Shown piece by piece: positions 27,710 to 36,935 of a DNA stretch of 64,000 nt. Position 1 is the stretch's first letter. Every line of letters begins with the position of its first letter. Origin of the DNA: Desulfosudis oleivorans (GTDB lineage Bacteria > Desulfobacterota > Desulfobacteria > Desulfobacterales > SURF-7); assembly GCA_020723305.1 (NCBI GenBank), contig DYJC01000004.1, positions 1-64,000 of the forward strand. The letters are read 5' to 3'. The notes beneath the pieces are model-generated. The model worked only from the letters and a program-made list of their open reading frames with translations, ran no database searches and was not told the DNA's origin. The position numbers and the translations under genes are program-made.

Positions 27710-27750
27710 TGTCCTAAACAACAGGACAATCTATCCTATTCAACAGGACA
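27710..27750. promoter_or_regulatory. Two tandem TGTCCT-N7-AGGACA dyads, 22 bp apart
   Basis: TGTCCT-AAACAAC-AGGACA spans 27710-27728 and TATCCT-ATTCAAC-AGGACA spans 27732-27750. Each is a dyad with a 7-base spacer and they repeat with a 22-base period, two helical turns. They sit about 125-170 bases upstream of the sigma-54-like element, the usual spacing for enhancer-binding-protein sites. Confidence 0.55.
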
Positions 27751-27855
27751 GGCGATTGCATTCGGTAAAGTAGTGTTGGCAATAAAATGATGATATCTAA
27801 TCGAATTTAAAATAAATAATTATATACTTGGAGGAAAAACATATTAGCAGTTCCG

Positions 27856-27884
27856 TTGACATACAAGCCTTTTTCCAATATAGT
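27856..27884 (+). promoter_or_regulatory. Sigma-70 promoter for the secreted orphan gene
   Basis: TTGACA (27856-27861), a 17-base spacer, then TATAGT (27879-27884). The gene starts about 90 bases later. Confidence 0.6.
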
Positions 27885-27977
27885 GGTCTTATAGATCAAT
27901 ATAGGCCTTCCAATTGACCCTTCAAACCAGATCAACTTGAGATGGTTGTTACAATAAAGGAAAGCAGAAGGTATATG

Positions 27978-28361
27978 ATGAACCATCTTAGCCTATCGTT
28001 CAAATACATAGTCATCTCTGTTTTATTCGTCATTTTTCCCATGACGATTCACGCTGAATCGATTTTTCTGTACGAGATTCTGGACAGGCTTGGCCTTCAG
28101 CCAACGATTCTAGAGCTGGATCAAATTAAAAAAGGAGGCGGTCTGACAGCCGCCATTCAGAACCCGGAGGAATTGTCTGCTCTTGGTTTTAAAAAACTAA
28201 AAAAAAACAGTCATATCCACCTGCAAAATTTGGGAGACCAGTATTGGTTGATCACTTATCCTTCAAGCGGACAAAAAGCCAAGATACGATTCAGCCGGCA
28301 GAACAATCCCGCAAAAAAGCCCTGGATCAGGATAAAATTGATTTATCTGGTCCAGGGCTGA
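27978..28361 (+). CDS. Small secreted protein, unknown function
   Basis: A 127-residue protein with a signal peptide (FKYIVISVLFVIFPMTIHA, cleavage expected at HA-ES) and a basic mature region of about 100 residues rich in leucine and lysine: IFLYEILDRLGLQPTIL, LSALGFKKLKKNSHIHL, then WLITYPSSGQKAKIRF. No known domain is recognised. AGAAGG lies just before the ATGATG pair at 27975-27980; the second ATG has the better spacing. The sequence from 28318 to 28359 also forms a long hairpin. Confidence 0.6.
   Translation: MNHLSLSFKYIVISVLFVIFPMTIHAESIFLYEILDRLGLQPTILELDQIKKGGGLTAAIQNPEELSALGFKKLKKNSHIHLQNLGDQYWLITYPSSGQKAKIRFSRQNNPAKKPWIRIKLIYLVQG
28318..28359. terminator. Long hairpin at the end of the secreted-protein gene
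   Basis: AGCCCTGGA (28318-28326) pairs with TCCAGGGCT (28351-28359), and GGATAAA pairs with TTTATCT inside. It lies within the last codons and between convergent genes. There is no strong U-tract on either side, so a bidirectional terminator or mRNA-end stabiliser is possible. Confidence 0.45.
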
Positions 28362-28374
28362 TCATTATAATCGG

Positions 28375-30375
28375 TTATATATCCAGGGCAGCTAAAAAAC
28401 CCCCATGAATCGCATCATTGATCTTGCCGATCTGAACACAATCCCCTATGATTTTATAGGAAATTCCTAATTTTCCAACTTCCTGGGAAAGCCGTTGAAC
28501 CGGTCGTGATCCGGATGCGAGAATCACATGGTCAAACTGCATCTGTTCTGTTTTTCCATCTGTCTCATACATTACTGTCCCATTTTTGATGGAACACACC
28601 TTTGCACTGGTTCGAATCTGAATACCATATTTTTCCAGATTTCCGAACAGAACCCATCGGGTTGATTTGCCCACATCCTTACCGACTTTGGGAAGCATCT
28701 CAAAGACCGTTACACGGGATGTTCCGCGAAACATCAATTCCCGAAGCCTGTCCACTGGTTCAGCATCATAGGCAAACAAAAAATGCAGTACATCCGGTCG
28801 GATGGTACCTCGATCTGCCACAAAAAGAGCTGTTTCCAGTCCCACAGCCCCGCCGCCAATAATCGCAACCTCTTTTCCCAGCAACGGATTTTTTTTCAAC
28901 ACATCCCATGCAGACAAAACAGACGGATCATCAACACCCTGAATGGGCGGAACCAGGGCTTCCGCACCTTCCGCAACCAGAATAAATTCAGGTTTTTCCC
29001 TTTGAATCAAATCTTTATCCACATTCGTGTTCAACCGTACCGGAATGTTGTATTTGCGAATCATGGCCCGGTAATACCGGATAAATTCCCAGATCTCGTT
29101 TTTATGGGGAGGGGCTCCGGCAATATAAAGCTGGCCACCGATATCATCTTTTTTTTCATAAACCGTAACCCGGTGTCCTGCCATGGCTGCGGTCACGGCT
29201 GCCTCCAGTCCGGCTGCACCCGCACCGATCACCATGACCTTTTTGGGCTGAACGGATTTTTTAATTATCCTTTCCCCCTCATACCCGGCCGTTGGATTCC
29301 CCGTACAGAAAACAGGTTTGCCGCTGAAAATCTCATCCGTGCATCCCTGAGAACAGGCTACACAAGGACGGATCTCCTCTTTTTTTCCTTGAAACGCTTT
29401 CTTCGGCCAAAAGGGATCAGCGATCAGAACACGCCCCAGGCTGACCATATCCGCGCTTCCGTCTTGCAGAATTTTTTCCGCAACATCCGGATCAGTAATC
29501 CGATTGGACGCTGCTACCGGCACAGATACCACTCTCTTGATATTGGAAGCCAGATAAGAAAATCCGGATCGCGGAAGATCCATGGGAAGCTGGGGAACCT
29601 TGGTTTCATGCCACCCACCTGTCACATTAATAAGATCGACGCCTGCCTTTTCATATACTTTGGCAATGGCAGGTGTCTCTGCATCGGTATTGCTGCCTGG
29701 AACAAAATCGTTTCCTGCCATCCGGATCGTAAGAGGATAATCCGCTCCCAGCTTTTGCCGCAGTCTTTCAATCAGTTCCCTTGGAAACCGCATTCGATTC
29801 TCAAAATTTCCCCCATATTGATCAGTGCGCTGATTGCGGAGCGGAGAAATAAACTGGGTGATGAGATAACCGCCTGATCCAATGATTTCAACACCGGAGA
29901 ATCCAGCTTCTTTTGCCCGAAGGGCCGCCTGGACAAATGCAGTCTGCACCATATCAATATCTTCAAGTGTCATCTCCCGGGGCATTGCCTTTGAATATTT
30001 TGAAAAAATCGGTGACGGTGCAATGGGCTCTTTCCCATCAATTATAAAAGGATGTGAATAAGCGCCTGCATGAAAAAGCTGAATCCAAGGAGCCGCACCC
30101 TGCTCCTTGATGAGGGATGTCAACCGGGTAAATGAAGGAATCGCGTCATCTTCTGCCAGGGAAAGGACGATGATTCCGGAACCGATAAAATCAACTCCCA
30201 CGGGTCCCACAGTCACAATCCCGGCACCCCCACGTGCCTTTTCCTGAAAAAAATGATAATATCGATCATTCAGCTTACGGTCATAGGAATAGAGAACCCC
30301 GAGGGCCGGATATATGATTCGATTCCTGACCTCCAGTGAATTGATTTTAATTGGACTGGATAAATACGGATACAT
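28375..30375 (-). CDS. Old-Yellow-Enzyme-type NADH:flavin oxidoreductase / 2,4-dienoyl-CoA reductase-like
   Basis: A 666-residue two-module flavoenzyme like FadH and related ene-reductases. Residues 1-330 form the FMN TIM barrel (PIKINSLEVRNRIIYPALG, RTDQYGGNFENRMRFPREL, VSLGRVLIADP). CVACSQGCTD and CTGNP supply four cysteines for a 4Fe-4S cluster near 345-365. The rest is a FAD/NAD(P) module with VMVIGAGAAGLEAA and VAIIGGGAVGLETA. The family reduces enoyl or dienoyl-CoA double bonds. At the end of the acyl-CoA operon it probably handles an unsaturated CoA intermediate. ATG 30375 (AAAGGA upstream) is favoured over GTG 30390. Confidence 0.85.
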   Translation of the reverse strand: MYPYLSSPIKINSLEVRNRIIYPALGVLYSYDRKLNDRYYHFFQEKARGGAGIVTVGPVGVDFIGSGIIVLSLAEDDAIPSFTRLTSLIKEQGAAPWIQLFHAGAYSHPFIIDGKEPIAPSPIFSKYSKAMPREMTLEDIDMVQTAFVQAALRAKEAGFSGVEIIGSGGYLITQFISPLRNQRTDQYGGNFENRMRFPRELIERLRQKLGADYPLTIRMAGNDFVPGSNTDAETPAIAKVYEKAGVDLINVTGGWHETKVPQLPMDLPRSGFSYLASNIKRVVSVPVAASNRITDPDVAEKILQDGSADMVSLGRVLIADPFWPKKAFQGKKEEIRPCVACSQGCTDEIFSGKPVFCTGNPTAGYEGERIIKKSVQPKKVMVIGAGAAGLEAAVTAAMAGHRVTVYEKKDDIGGQLYIAGAPPHKNEIWEFIRYYRAMIRKYNIPVRLNTNVDKDLIQREKPEFILVAEGAEALVPPIQGVDDPSVLSAWDVLKKNPLLGKEVAIIGGGAVGLETALFVADRGTIRPDVLHFLFAYDAEPVDRLRELMFRGTSRVTVFEMLPKVGKDVGKSTRWVLFGNLEKYGIQIRTSAKVCSIKNGTVMYETDGKTEQMQFDHVILASGSRPVQRLSQEVGKLGISYKIIGDCVQIGKINDAIHGGFLAALDI

Positions 30376-30446
30376 TGGTTTTCCTTTCACAAACCTATCA
30401 AAATGACGCTGTTTGAGATCCTGTTGGAGATTCCCTTCTTCTTTCT

Positions 30447-31607
30447 TTACATCAGCTTTGAAATAATCTCCTTCATAATTTCCGTTGTTCCGCCTCCAAT
30501 AGACAAGATCCGGTTGTCCCGGTACAACCTTTCTACCAGATAGCCGCGCATATACCCATAGCCGCCGAAAAGCTGAACTGCATCGAAAGTGACCTTGTCA
30601 CTGATGCTGCATGCAAAATTCTTTGCCATGGAGATCTCTTTCACCTGATTCAAACCTGACTGGATTTTTGAGGCAACCCGATAGGTAAATTCACGGCTGA
30701 CCTCGACCAGTGTCGCCATATCCGCAAGCTTATGACGGGTCACCTGAAATCCGGATAATGGTTTTCCAAAAGCATATCTTTCCTTTGTATATTTCAACGC
30801 TTCTTCCAGCGCCATCTGTGCGGTGATGTTGGCCATGACGCAAAGCTGAAGCCGTTCCATCTGAAAATTTTCCATGATCGTATAAAAACCCATGTTTTCT
30901 TCACCGATCAGATTTTCAGCAGGAACCCGGCAATTGTCAAAAAAAATCTCAGCCGTATCCGAAGCCCACCAGCCTGTTTTTTTCAACTTTTTTCCAACCG
31001 AATACCCAGGCGTGTCTGACTCGATTACCAGAAAGCTGATCCCGTGCGCGCCTTTCCCGCCGGTTCGAACCGCGCAGGTAAGCTGGTCTGCCCTGACGCC
31101 GCTGGTAATGAATGTCTTGCTTCCGTTTACGATATACGCGTTGCCATCTCGAACCGCTGTGGTTTGAATGTTTGCGACATCAGACCCGCCTCCAGGTTCT
31201 GTGATTCCCAAGGCAGCTATCCTTTTACCGGCGATGACCGGCTTCACAAACCTTTCCTTCTGTTCGGATGTGCCTTTGCTGATAATCGGTGGCAATGCAA
31301 TGCCGAGAGAACCAAGTCCGGCAGCAAATCCTCCGGAACCGGATCTCATCATCTCCTCATTGAGGATGATCGTATCAAAAATATCTCCGGATGTTCCTCC
31401 TACCTCTTCCGGAAAACCAATGCCTAAAAAACCGAGTTCTCCGGCCATCCCATATAACTCTTTTGGGAATTCACCTGCTTCTTCCCAATCGTCAATATTC
31501 GGAACAACCTCCTTCCGAATCCAATCCCTCACTGCACTCCGCAACAAATCATGTTCCTTGGTGAAATATTCCTGATATGCCTTTTCCGATTGTTTAATGG
31601 AATTCAT
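30447..31607 (-). CDS. Acyl-CoA dehydrogenase (isovaleryl-CoA-dehydrogenase-like active site)
   Basis: A 386-residue FAD acyl-CoA dehydrogenase. It has ALGITEPGGGSDVA and the FAD/substrate segment VNGSKTFITSG, RYAFGKPLSGFQ and VQLFGGYGYMRGY. The position that holds the catalytic glutamate in medium-chain enzymes (IYEGT) reads SIGGGTTEI, so the base is probably the glutamate in FQMERLQL, as in isovaleryl-CoA and long-chain dehydrogenases. Start ATG 31607 follows GAGGGA; 31 extra upstream residues from 31700 are not family-like. It is one of two such genes in the operon, separated by a TIGR03084-like gene. Confidence 0.88.
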   Translation of the reverse strand: MNSIKQSEKAYQEYFTKEHDLLRSAVRDWIRKEVVPNIDDWEEAGEFPKELYGMAGELGFLGIGFPEEVGGTSGDIFDTIILNEEMMRSGSGGFAAGLGSLGIALPPIISKGTSEQKERFVKPVIAGKRIAALGITEPGGGSDVANIQTTAVRDGNAYIVNGSKTFITSGVRADQLTCAVRTGGKGAHGISFLVIESDTPGYSVGKKLKKTGWWASDTAEIFFDNCRVPAENLIGEENMGFYTIMENFQMERLQLCVMANITAQMALEEALKYTKERYAFGKPLSGFQVTRHKLADMATLVEVSREFTYRVASKIQSGLNQVKEISMAKNFACSISDKVTFDAVQLFGGYGYMRGYLVERLYRDNRILSIGGGTTEIMKEIISKLM

Positions 31608-31638
31608 TTCAGTCCCTCTTGCTTTCTTTATCCTGAGT

Positions 31639-32433
31639 TTAAAACACCCGCGCTCCTGGAACGGGTCCATCCTCCGGTGGTCCGGCAAAGGCCTGGGCAA
31701 TATTCATCCATTGCATTGCGATGTTCCCTGTTATCTCCAGTTTCGTATCTGCTGCATTGCGTCGCTGGGTCACTACCAGACAGAAATCTTCCGCCGAACC
31801 CTTCACGATCTCATCTGTTTCTTCCGGATTCCATGACCAGATATCACCGGAAGGACCGGTCAATCTTACCTGTACCTTTTTTGCAGGAAGCGCTATCCCA
31901 CGGTTTTTAAAAGTCCATCCAAAGGTCGATACACCAATGTGTGCAATATGTTTCAACCGATCTGTGCCTGAACGTCTTATTTTCAAAGCATCTACGATAT
32001 CCTGGCCATGGGCCCAGGTCTCCATCAAACGGGCCGTGGCTGACGATCTTGCACTCATAGTCGGCCCATACCAGGGAAGACGATCTTTGGGATCCAGTTT
32101 CTGATATTCGGCAAGAAGATGATTCCGCTTCGATCTCCACCATTCAAGCAGATCCTTCACAGGAAGCCGTCCTCCTACAGAATTCACCTTTGCATGCATA
32201 TCGTCAAAACTGGTAAACCCCTCCAGCATCTTCTCCATATGTTTTGCAAACTGCTCCGGATTGTTTGCGGAAAGACTTGCCGCCTCATCGTAATATGCAA
32301 TATGGCTGATCTCATCCTTGATGGTCCAGCCGTAAAAAGGAGTGACTTTCTCCCATTCCGAATCGCTGAGGCCCGAAACAATGGCGTCAAGCGATTCGTA
32401 TTCGTCAAAAAGATCTTTACAGATATCTTTCAT
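31639..32433 (-). CDS. TIGR03084-like / DinB-MDMPI fold protein
   Basis: A 264-residue protein with an N-terminal four-helix DinB/maleylpyruvate-isomerase-like domain: LSDSEWEKVTPFYGWTIKDEI, then HIAYYDEAA and later METWAHGQDIVDAL supply metal-binding histidines. A C-terminal SCP2-like part follows (DFCLVVTQRRN). Proteins of this family accompany acyl-CoA dehydrogenases in actinobacteria and Desulfobacterota; the reaction is not established, and thiol-dependent isomerisation or ligand binding is possible. GGAG seven bases before ATG 32433 marks the start. It sits between two acyl-CoA dehydrogenase genes. Confidence 0.75.
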   Translation of the reverse strand: MKDICKDLFDEYESLDAIVSGLSDSEWEKVTPFYGWTIKDEISHIAYYDEAASLSANNPEQFAKHMEKMLEGFTSFDDMHAKVNSVGGRLPVKDLLEWWRSKRNHLLAEYQKLDPKDRLPWYGPTMSARSSATARLMETWAHGQDIVDALKIRRSGTDRLKHIAHIGVSTFGWTFKNRGIALPAKKVQVRLTGPSGDIWSWNPEETDEIVKGSAEDFCLVVTQRRNAADTKLEITGNIAMQWMNIAQAFAGPPEDGPVPGARVF

Positions 32434-32447
32434 CACTCTTCTCCAGA

Positions 32448-33599
32448 TTAAAAACCTTCCAGTTTTGACAAAATTTCACTCATTACTTCGCTGGCGCCGC
32501 CTCCGATGGAAATCAGTTTGGAATCCCGATAGTAGCGGGATATCAGCATCTCATTCATGAAGCCCATACCGCCGAACATCTGCAGACACCCGCCGGCCAT
32601 TTCATCCAGAAGATTGCCGCTGAACAGCTTGCCCATGGATATTTCCCTGGAGACATCCTGGCCGGCCATTTTCATCCGTACAATATGATAAGTAAGCTGT
32701 TTGAGGCACTCAATCTCCGTCAACCATTTTACCAGCCGGTGCCGGAGTACCTGTTTTGTAATCAAAGGTTTGCCGAAAACAATCCGGCCTCTTAGATATT
32801 TAACGGTTTCTTCGATCATGTCTTTTGCCCCGATATATGTCATGGGCATACAGGCAAAACGCTCATGCTGAAACTGCTGCATCTGTTGAATGAATCCTTC
32901 TCCTTCAATTCCGATCAGATTTTCCGCTGGAATTTTCATGTTGTCAAAGTACAGCTCTGCCGTATCACTGCTTCTCATCCCGAGCTTATCCAGTTTTTTA
33001 CTGACCTGGAAACCCGGCAAATTGGTCGGTACAACAAAAAGGCTGAATGAATGATATCCTGGATTATCGCTAGTACGTGCAAGAAGGGTCAAAAAATCAG
33101 CCTGCGTTCCATTGGTGATATAGGTCTTGGAACCGTTTAAAAAATAATGATCCCCGTCTTTCGTTGCTGTGGTTCTTAAGGCGGCAACATCGGAACCGGC
33201 ATCCGGTTCTGTTACGGCAATCGCAGCAACCATATCCCCCTTGACGGCCGGTTTCAAATATTTTTCCTTCAGATACTCACTGCCGAATTCGTAGATGGCC
33301 GGTGTAGCCATATTGGTCTGCACCGCGATTGCCATGGGTATTCCTCCGCACCGGATATGACCGATTTCCTCCAGAAGCACCAGCTCATACCAGTAATCAA
33401 GCCCCTCTCCACCGTATTTTTCATCATATCGCATGCCCAGAAAGCCCAGGTCGCCCATTTTTTTAAAAATATCATGCAGCGGAGCGATACCCTTCTCCTC
33501 CCACTCATCAACATAGGGATTGATTTCCTTGTTCACAAAATCACGTATCGCTTTCCGCACCATTTCATGCTCTTTGGTAAAATAAATTTCACTTCCCAT
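32448..33599 (-). CDS. Acyl-CoA dehydrogenase (second copy)
   Basis: A 383-residue acyl-CoA dehydrogenase, related to but clearly diverged from the neighbouring copy. It shows AIAVTEPDAGSDVA, LNGSKTYITNG, the GRIVFGKPLITKQ segment and MFGGMGFMNEM. The C-terminal motif is SIGGGASEV, again without the IYEGT glutamate, so FQHERFAC is the likely catalytic-base region. The substrate may be a branched or terpenoid acyl-CoA, given the carboxylase and AtuA-like genes upstream (inference). The 188-base gap before it holds a miniature inverted-repeat element. Confidence 0.88.
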   Translation of the reverse strand: MGSEIYFTKEHEMVRKAIRDFVNKEINPYVDEWEEKGIAPLHDIFKKMGDLGFLGMRYDEKYGGEGLDYWYELVLLEEIGHIRCGGIPMAIAVQTNMATPAIYEFGSEYLKEKYLKPAVKGDMVAAIAVTEPDAGSDVAALRTTATKDGDHYFLNGSKTYITNGTQADFLTLLARTSDNPGYHSFSLFVVPTNLPGFQVSKKLDKLGMRSSDTAELYFDNMKIPAENLIGIEGEGFIQQMQQFQHERFACMPMTYIGAKDMIEETVKYLRGRIVFGKPLITKQVLRHRLVKWLTEIECLKQLTYHIVRMKMAGQDVSREISMGKLFSGNLLDEMAGGCLQMFGGMGFMNEMLISRYYRDSKLISIGGGASEVMSEILSKLEGF

Positions 33600-33658
33600 T
33601 ACGGCCTCCTGTATGACTGAAATATTTTTTGATAATCATTTTTTCCTGATCATTTCTT

Positions 33659-33781
33659 GAGCCAATTTCAAAAGTCTGTTGTTATAGTTCCGGCGAAAAC
33701 TATAATCCAGCATTTTCGGCTCTTTTCTGGGCACCGACTTTCGCCGGTGTGACGCTTTTTTAATAGTTTTGAAATTAGCTC
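33659..33781. mobile_element. MITE-like element, copy A
   Basis: GAGCCAATTTCAAAA (33659-33673) and TTTTGAAATTAGCTC (33767-33781) are terminal inverted repeats with one mismatch, enclosing 93 bases with CCGGCGAAA and TTTCGCCGG arms. The direct repeat TTCTT flanks both ends (33654-33658, 33782-33786), as left by transposition. Two more copies are at 42.6 and 55.1 kb. It has no coding capacity and splits the acyl-CoA operon. Confidence 0.75.
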
Positions 33782-33787
33782 TTCTTA

Positions 33788-35563
33788 TTAAACAAGGATC
33801 GACTCCGGCATTTCAACAATCCTTGCCCGGAGATATTCCCCTAATGTTTTGGCCTGGGGATCACTTCGGAAAGATGCTGCTACGCCGTCCCCCAGTACTC
33901 CCCTGATATAGAAATTCACTGCAAGAAGATTCGGCATTTCATATCGCTCAATATCATATACTCTCATGTCAGCCAGGAGTTCTTTCAGTTTTTCTACGGT
34001 TAAAAATTGTTTTAAAAATGCATACCCTTCCGGCGTTTTTGCCCAGACACCCAGGTTGGCATTTCCCCCCTTGTCACCGGATCGGGTTGCAAACGCTCTT
34101 CCAAAGGGCATCTTCACCATTTTTCCATCCGGAAATCCAGACAGATAAACCTTTTTAGACTCAACCATAGGTCGATCAACAGGGATCTCCGTCCGGCCGA
34201 TTACGATTTCCTTCCCGTCCATATAAACCTTTTGTGTAATATGAGACATTGAAACCAGTGCAGGCCAGTGCATGATGGAAGGTGTTCCCTTCCCAGGAGG
34301 CGCTGTTGCCGTGAATCCAGGGATATTGGCAAGGGCCAGCTCTACGATCTTGGATGAAAACTTATCTACCTTCTTGGAATTTGAATCCAGTACGGAAACC
34401 TTAAGATAAGCAAATGCTTCTTCATTCGTATTAGGATCATTTTTATCGGAACGTGTCAGACTGACCTCAAATTTTTCGTACTCCCCTCTCCCGCCGATAC
34501 TTTCAACCAGGGCATCTTCAAAAATTTTCGCCTTTTTTTCGATATCCAGACCGGTTAAAACAATGGTCATGGAATTTCGGTAACCGCTCAGGTTATTGAT
34601 ACACACCTTGGCGGTATCCGTAGGCGGTTCTCCGCAAACGCCCGATATACGAACCCGGTCCTGCCCTTCCTGGGAAATATTTATGGTATCAAACCGTGCC
34701 GCCACATCCGGAGTCAGATAACGGGGTTCACGGATTTCATAAATCAATTGGGCTGTCACCGTTCCTACGGATACCAGTCCTCCTGTTCCCGGGTGTTTAG
34801 TGATTACACTGGATCCGTCTTCATACATCTCTGCAATGGGAAATCCAACATTTTGAAAGCTGGGGACTTCTTCGATAAATGAATAATTTCCTCCTGTTGC
34901 CTGGGCACTGCACTCAATGATATGTCCGGCCACTGCGGCTCCGGCCAGGTTATTCCAATCGGTTCTTTTCCAATTGAATTTCCAGGCAGCAGGCCCCATT
35001 ACCAGGGCAGCATCGGCCAATCTGCCACCGACAACGATATCGGCGCCCTGCTTCAATGCCTCAACAATGCCCCAACAACCAAGATATGCATTTGCGGAGA
35101 TGGGTTGAGCCTTTGCATCTTTCAGACTGATCCCTTTGTCCAGATGGATGAACGGTTCCCCTTTTTCCTGAAGTTCATGTATTCTTGGTAATAGATTATC
35201 GCCTTCAATATAGGCAATCCTGGGGTGCAGGCCCAATGTTCTGGAAAGTTCTCCAAGCTTGTCCGCCAGACCTTTTGGATTCAACCCACCGGCATTGGAA
35301 ACCACTTTGATATTTTTATCCAGACATTGTCCCATAACCTGTTCCATCTGTTTTAAAAAAGTGGAAACATACCCAAGCTTCGGATCTTTTAATGTCTGAC
35401 GGAAAAGAATTGCCATAGTCAGTTCCGCCAGGTAGTCTCCGGTCAGCACATCAATCGGCCCGCCATCTACCATTTCCTTTGCCGCTGCAAACCGGTCTCC
35501 GAAAAAACCGCTGCAATTTGCAATTATCAATTTTTGATTGTTTTGTAAGGAACTGCCGGACAT
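33788..35563 (-). CDS. AtuA-like (DUF1446) protein of acyclic terpene/acyl-CoA utilisation
   Basis: A 591-residue protein that matches the AtuA/DUF1446 family throughout: IANCSGFFGDRFAAAKEM, VLTGDYLAELTMAIL, VVSNAGGLNPKG, VVGGRLADAALVMGP, and the C-terminal RSGDKGGNANLGVWA block. AtuA is required for citronellol/geraniol breakdown in Pseudomonas, next to geranyl-CoA carboxylase; its biochemical function is still unknown. Here too it is next to biotin-dependent carboxylase subunits, so the operon probably degrades a branched or isoprenoid acid. The gene directly follows MITE copy A (in the direction opposite to transcription). Confidence 0.85.
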   Translation of the reverse strand: MSGSSLQNNQKLIIANCSGFFGDRFAAAKEMVDGGPIDVLTGDYLAELTMAILFRQTLKDPKLGYVSTFLKQMEQVMGQCLDKNIKVVSNAGGLNPKGLADKLGELSRTLGLHPRIAYIEGDNLLPRIHELQEKGEPFIHLDKGISLKDAKAQPISANAYLGCWGIVEALKQGADIVVGGRLADAALVMGPAAWKFNWKRTDWNNLAGAAVAGHIIECSAQATGGNYSFIEEVPSFQNVGFPIAEMYEDGSSVITKHPGTGGLVSVGTVTAQLIYEIREPRYLTPDVAARFDTINISQEGQDRVRISGVCGEPPTDTAKVCINNLSGYRNSMTIVLTGLDIEKKAKIFEDALVESIGGRGEYEKFEVSLTRSDKNDPNTNEEAFAYLKVSVLDSNSKKVDKFSSKIVELALANIPGFTATAPPGKGTPSIMHWPALVSMSHITQKVYMDGKEIVIGRTEIPVDRPMVESKKVYLSGFPDGKMVKMPFGRAFATRSGDKGGNANLGVWAKTPEGYAFLKQFLTVEKLKELLADMRVYDIERYEMPNLLAVNFYIRGVLGDGVAASFRSDPQAKTLGEYLRARIVEMPESILV

Positions 35564-35601
35564 TTCATCCTCCTTGATCTTTTTTAAATGGCAAAAAACT
35601 T

Positions 35602-36375
35602 CTACTTACCTTTAAAAACCGGTTTTCTTTTTTCGATGAATGCTGTAATTCCTTCCACAGCATCCTCTGTCGATGCAACTTCTTTGAGTTTTCCACACAG
35701 GTAGTCAAGGGCTTCTTCAACAGGCATCCTATCCATGGTATGGAATGCTTTTTTCCCGATTTTCATCCCAATCGGACTTTTTAAAGACAAGGACTGTAGT
35801 ACATGATCGACCTCTTCATCCAACCGTTCACCGGGAACAACCCTTGTCACCAGCCCCATATTCATCGCTTCCTGCGCACTCAGTTTTTCACCCAGAAGGA
35901 TCATTTCCATTGCTTTTTTCCGCATGACATTCCGGAATATCAGTGCCCCGATCATCATCGGGAAAAGCCCGACATTCACTTCCGGTGTTCCGAACTTGGC
36001 ATCGTCTCTGGCGATCACAATATCACAGGCAAGCATAAATCCGGTTCCGCCGGCCAGACAATATCCATTGATTCTTGCGACTGTTGGTTTGGGAAAACCC
36101 GAAAGCCTCTTTAACAGGTTTGCATAATTGCGAAACGGGTCAATCTTATTTTCACCGGACATCGTATTCCCCAGATCTGCACCGGAACAGAAAGCTTTCT
36201 CACCTGCACCTGTGATACAGACCACCCGGACATCCTGATCCTCCTCTGCCTGATCAAGATATTCCAAAAAAAGGCTGACCGTCTCGGCACTGATTGAATT
36301 CCGGTGTTTTTCCCGGTTGATCATGAAATAGGCAATATTATTGTTCACATTGTACAGTAAATCTTTCTCACTCAT
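35602..36375 (-). CDS. Enoyl-CoA hydratase/isomerase (crotonase family)
   Basis: A 257-residue crotonase-fold protein, with the oxyanion-hole segments GEKAFCSGADLG and ARINGYCLAGGTGFMLACD, and FGTPEVNVGLFPMM holding the catalytic-glutamate helix. In the leucine and Atu pathways the equivalent enzyme hydrates methylglutaconyl-CoA or isohexenylglutaconyl-CoA after carboxylation; the gene order here supports that role. Only family-level assignment is secure. Confidence 0.85.
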   Translation of the reverse strand: MSEKDLLYNVNNNIAYFMINREKHRNSISAETVSLFLEYLDQAEEDQDVRVVCITGAGEKAFCSGADLGNTMSGENKIDPFRNYANLLKRLSGFPKPTVARINGYCLAGGTGFMLACDIVIARDDAKFGTPEVNVGLFPMMIGALIFRNVMRKKAMEMILLGEKLSAQEAMNMGLVTRVVPGERLDEEVDHVLQSLSLKSPIGMKIGKKAFHTMDRMPVEEALDYLCGKLKEVASTEDAVEGITAFIEKRKPVFKGK

Positions 36376-36390
36376 CCTGCCCTCTCTTGA

Positions 36391-36906
36391 TTATGTATTC
36401 TCTTCTCTTTTCTCAATATCAACCAGAATTACGCCAGGCATTACTTTATCACCGGCCTGGGCATTTATTCTTGTTACACAACCGGAAAAAGGAGCAAACA
36501 GGGTCGTTTCCATTTTCATGGCTGATACAACGACAACACCCTGACCTTTTTCAACCATATCACCCTCTTTCACCATGACTTTAATCACCACTGCCGGCAT
36601 GGGAGAAGTAACTTCATCCGATGATTTTCCACCACTGCTTTTCTTCGTGCCCTGCTGTTCCAAAGCATCTGCATCAGCGACAAGATAGGACTTGCCATTT
36701 AAAAATATCTCTTTCCCCTCCGGAGTATCTGCAATGTAGGTATTGATTTTTTTACCATTCACCTCAAGAGAAAGCAAATGTTCCCCGATCCTGTCAAATT
36801 CAACTGAAAACCGTTTGTCTGCTATGGAAACGGCACATTTATTTTTCTCTTGAATATCCAGGGTTACCGGAAAAGTTTTATCATTTATAAGAAGATTATA
36901 TTCCAA
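36391..36906 (-). CDS. Biotin carboxyl carrier protein of an acyl-CoA carboxylase
   Basis: A 171-residue protein. Residues 100-170 form the biotinyl domain with the biotin-accepting lysine in SAMKMET (K131) and PMPAVVIKV as the first strand. Residues 1-80 are a beta-rich region like the BT domain of carboxylase alpha chains. In many methylcrotonyl/geranyl-CoA carboxylases this is fused to the biotin carboxylase; here it is a separate gene 29 bases after it. Confidence 0.88.
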   Translation of the reverse strand: MEYNLLINDKTFPVTLDIQEKNKCAVSIADKRFSVEFDRIGEHLLSLEVNGKKINTYIADTPEGKEIFLNGKSYLVADADALEQQGTKKSSGGKSSDEVTSPMPAVVIKVMVKEGDMVEKGQGVVVVSAMKMETTLFAPFSGCVTRINAQAGDKVMPGVILVDIEKREENT

Positions 36907-36935
36907 TTTTCAATTCTCCATCCTTGAAATTGATT

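Noticed and set aside
28318-28359. Strong intrinsic terminator
   Set aside because: The stem is good but there is no U-tract on either side, so only a weak or bidirectional role is supported; kept as a low-confidence feature.
30447-33599. Loss of the catalytic base in both acyl-CoA dehydrogenases
   Set aside because: The IYEGT glutamate is replaced by glycine, but isovaleryl-CoA and long-chain dehydrogenases use a glutamate in another helix, and both proteins have one (MERLQ, HERFA).
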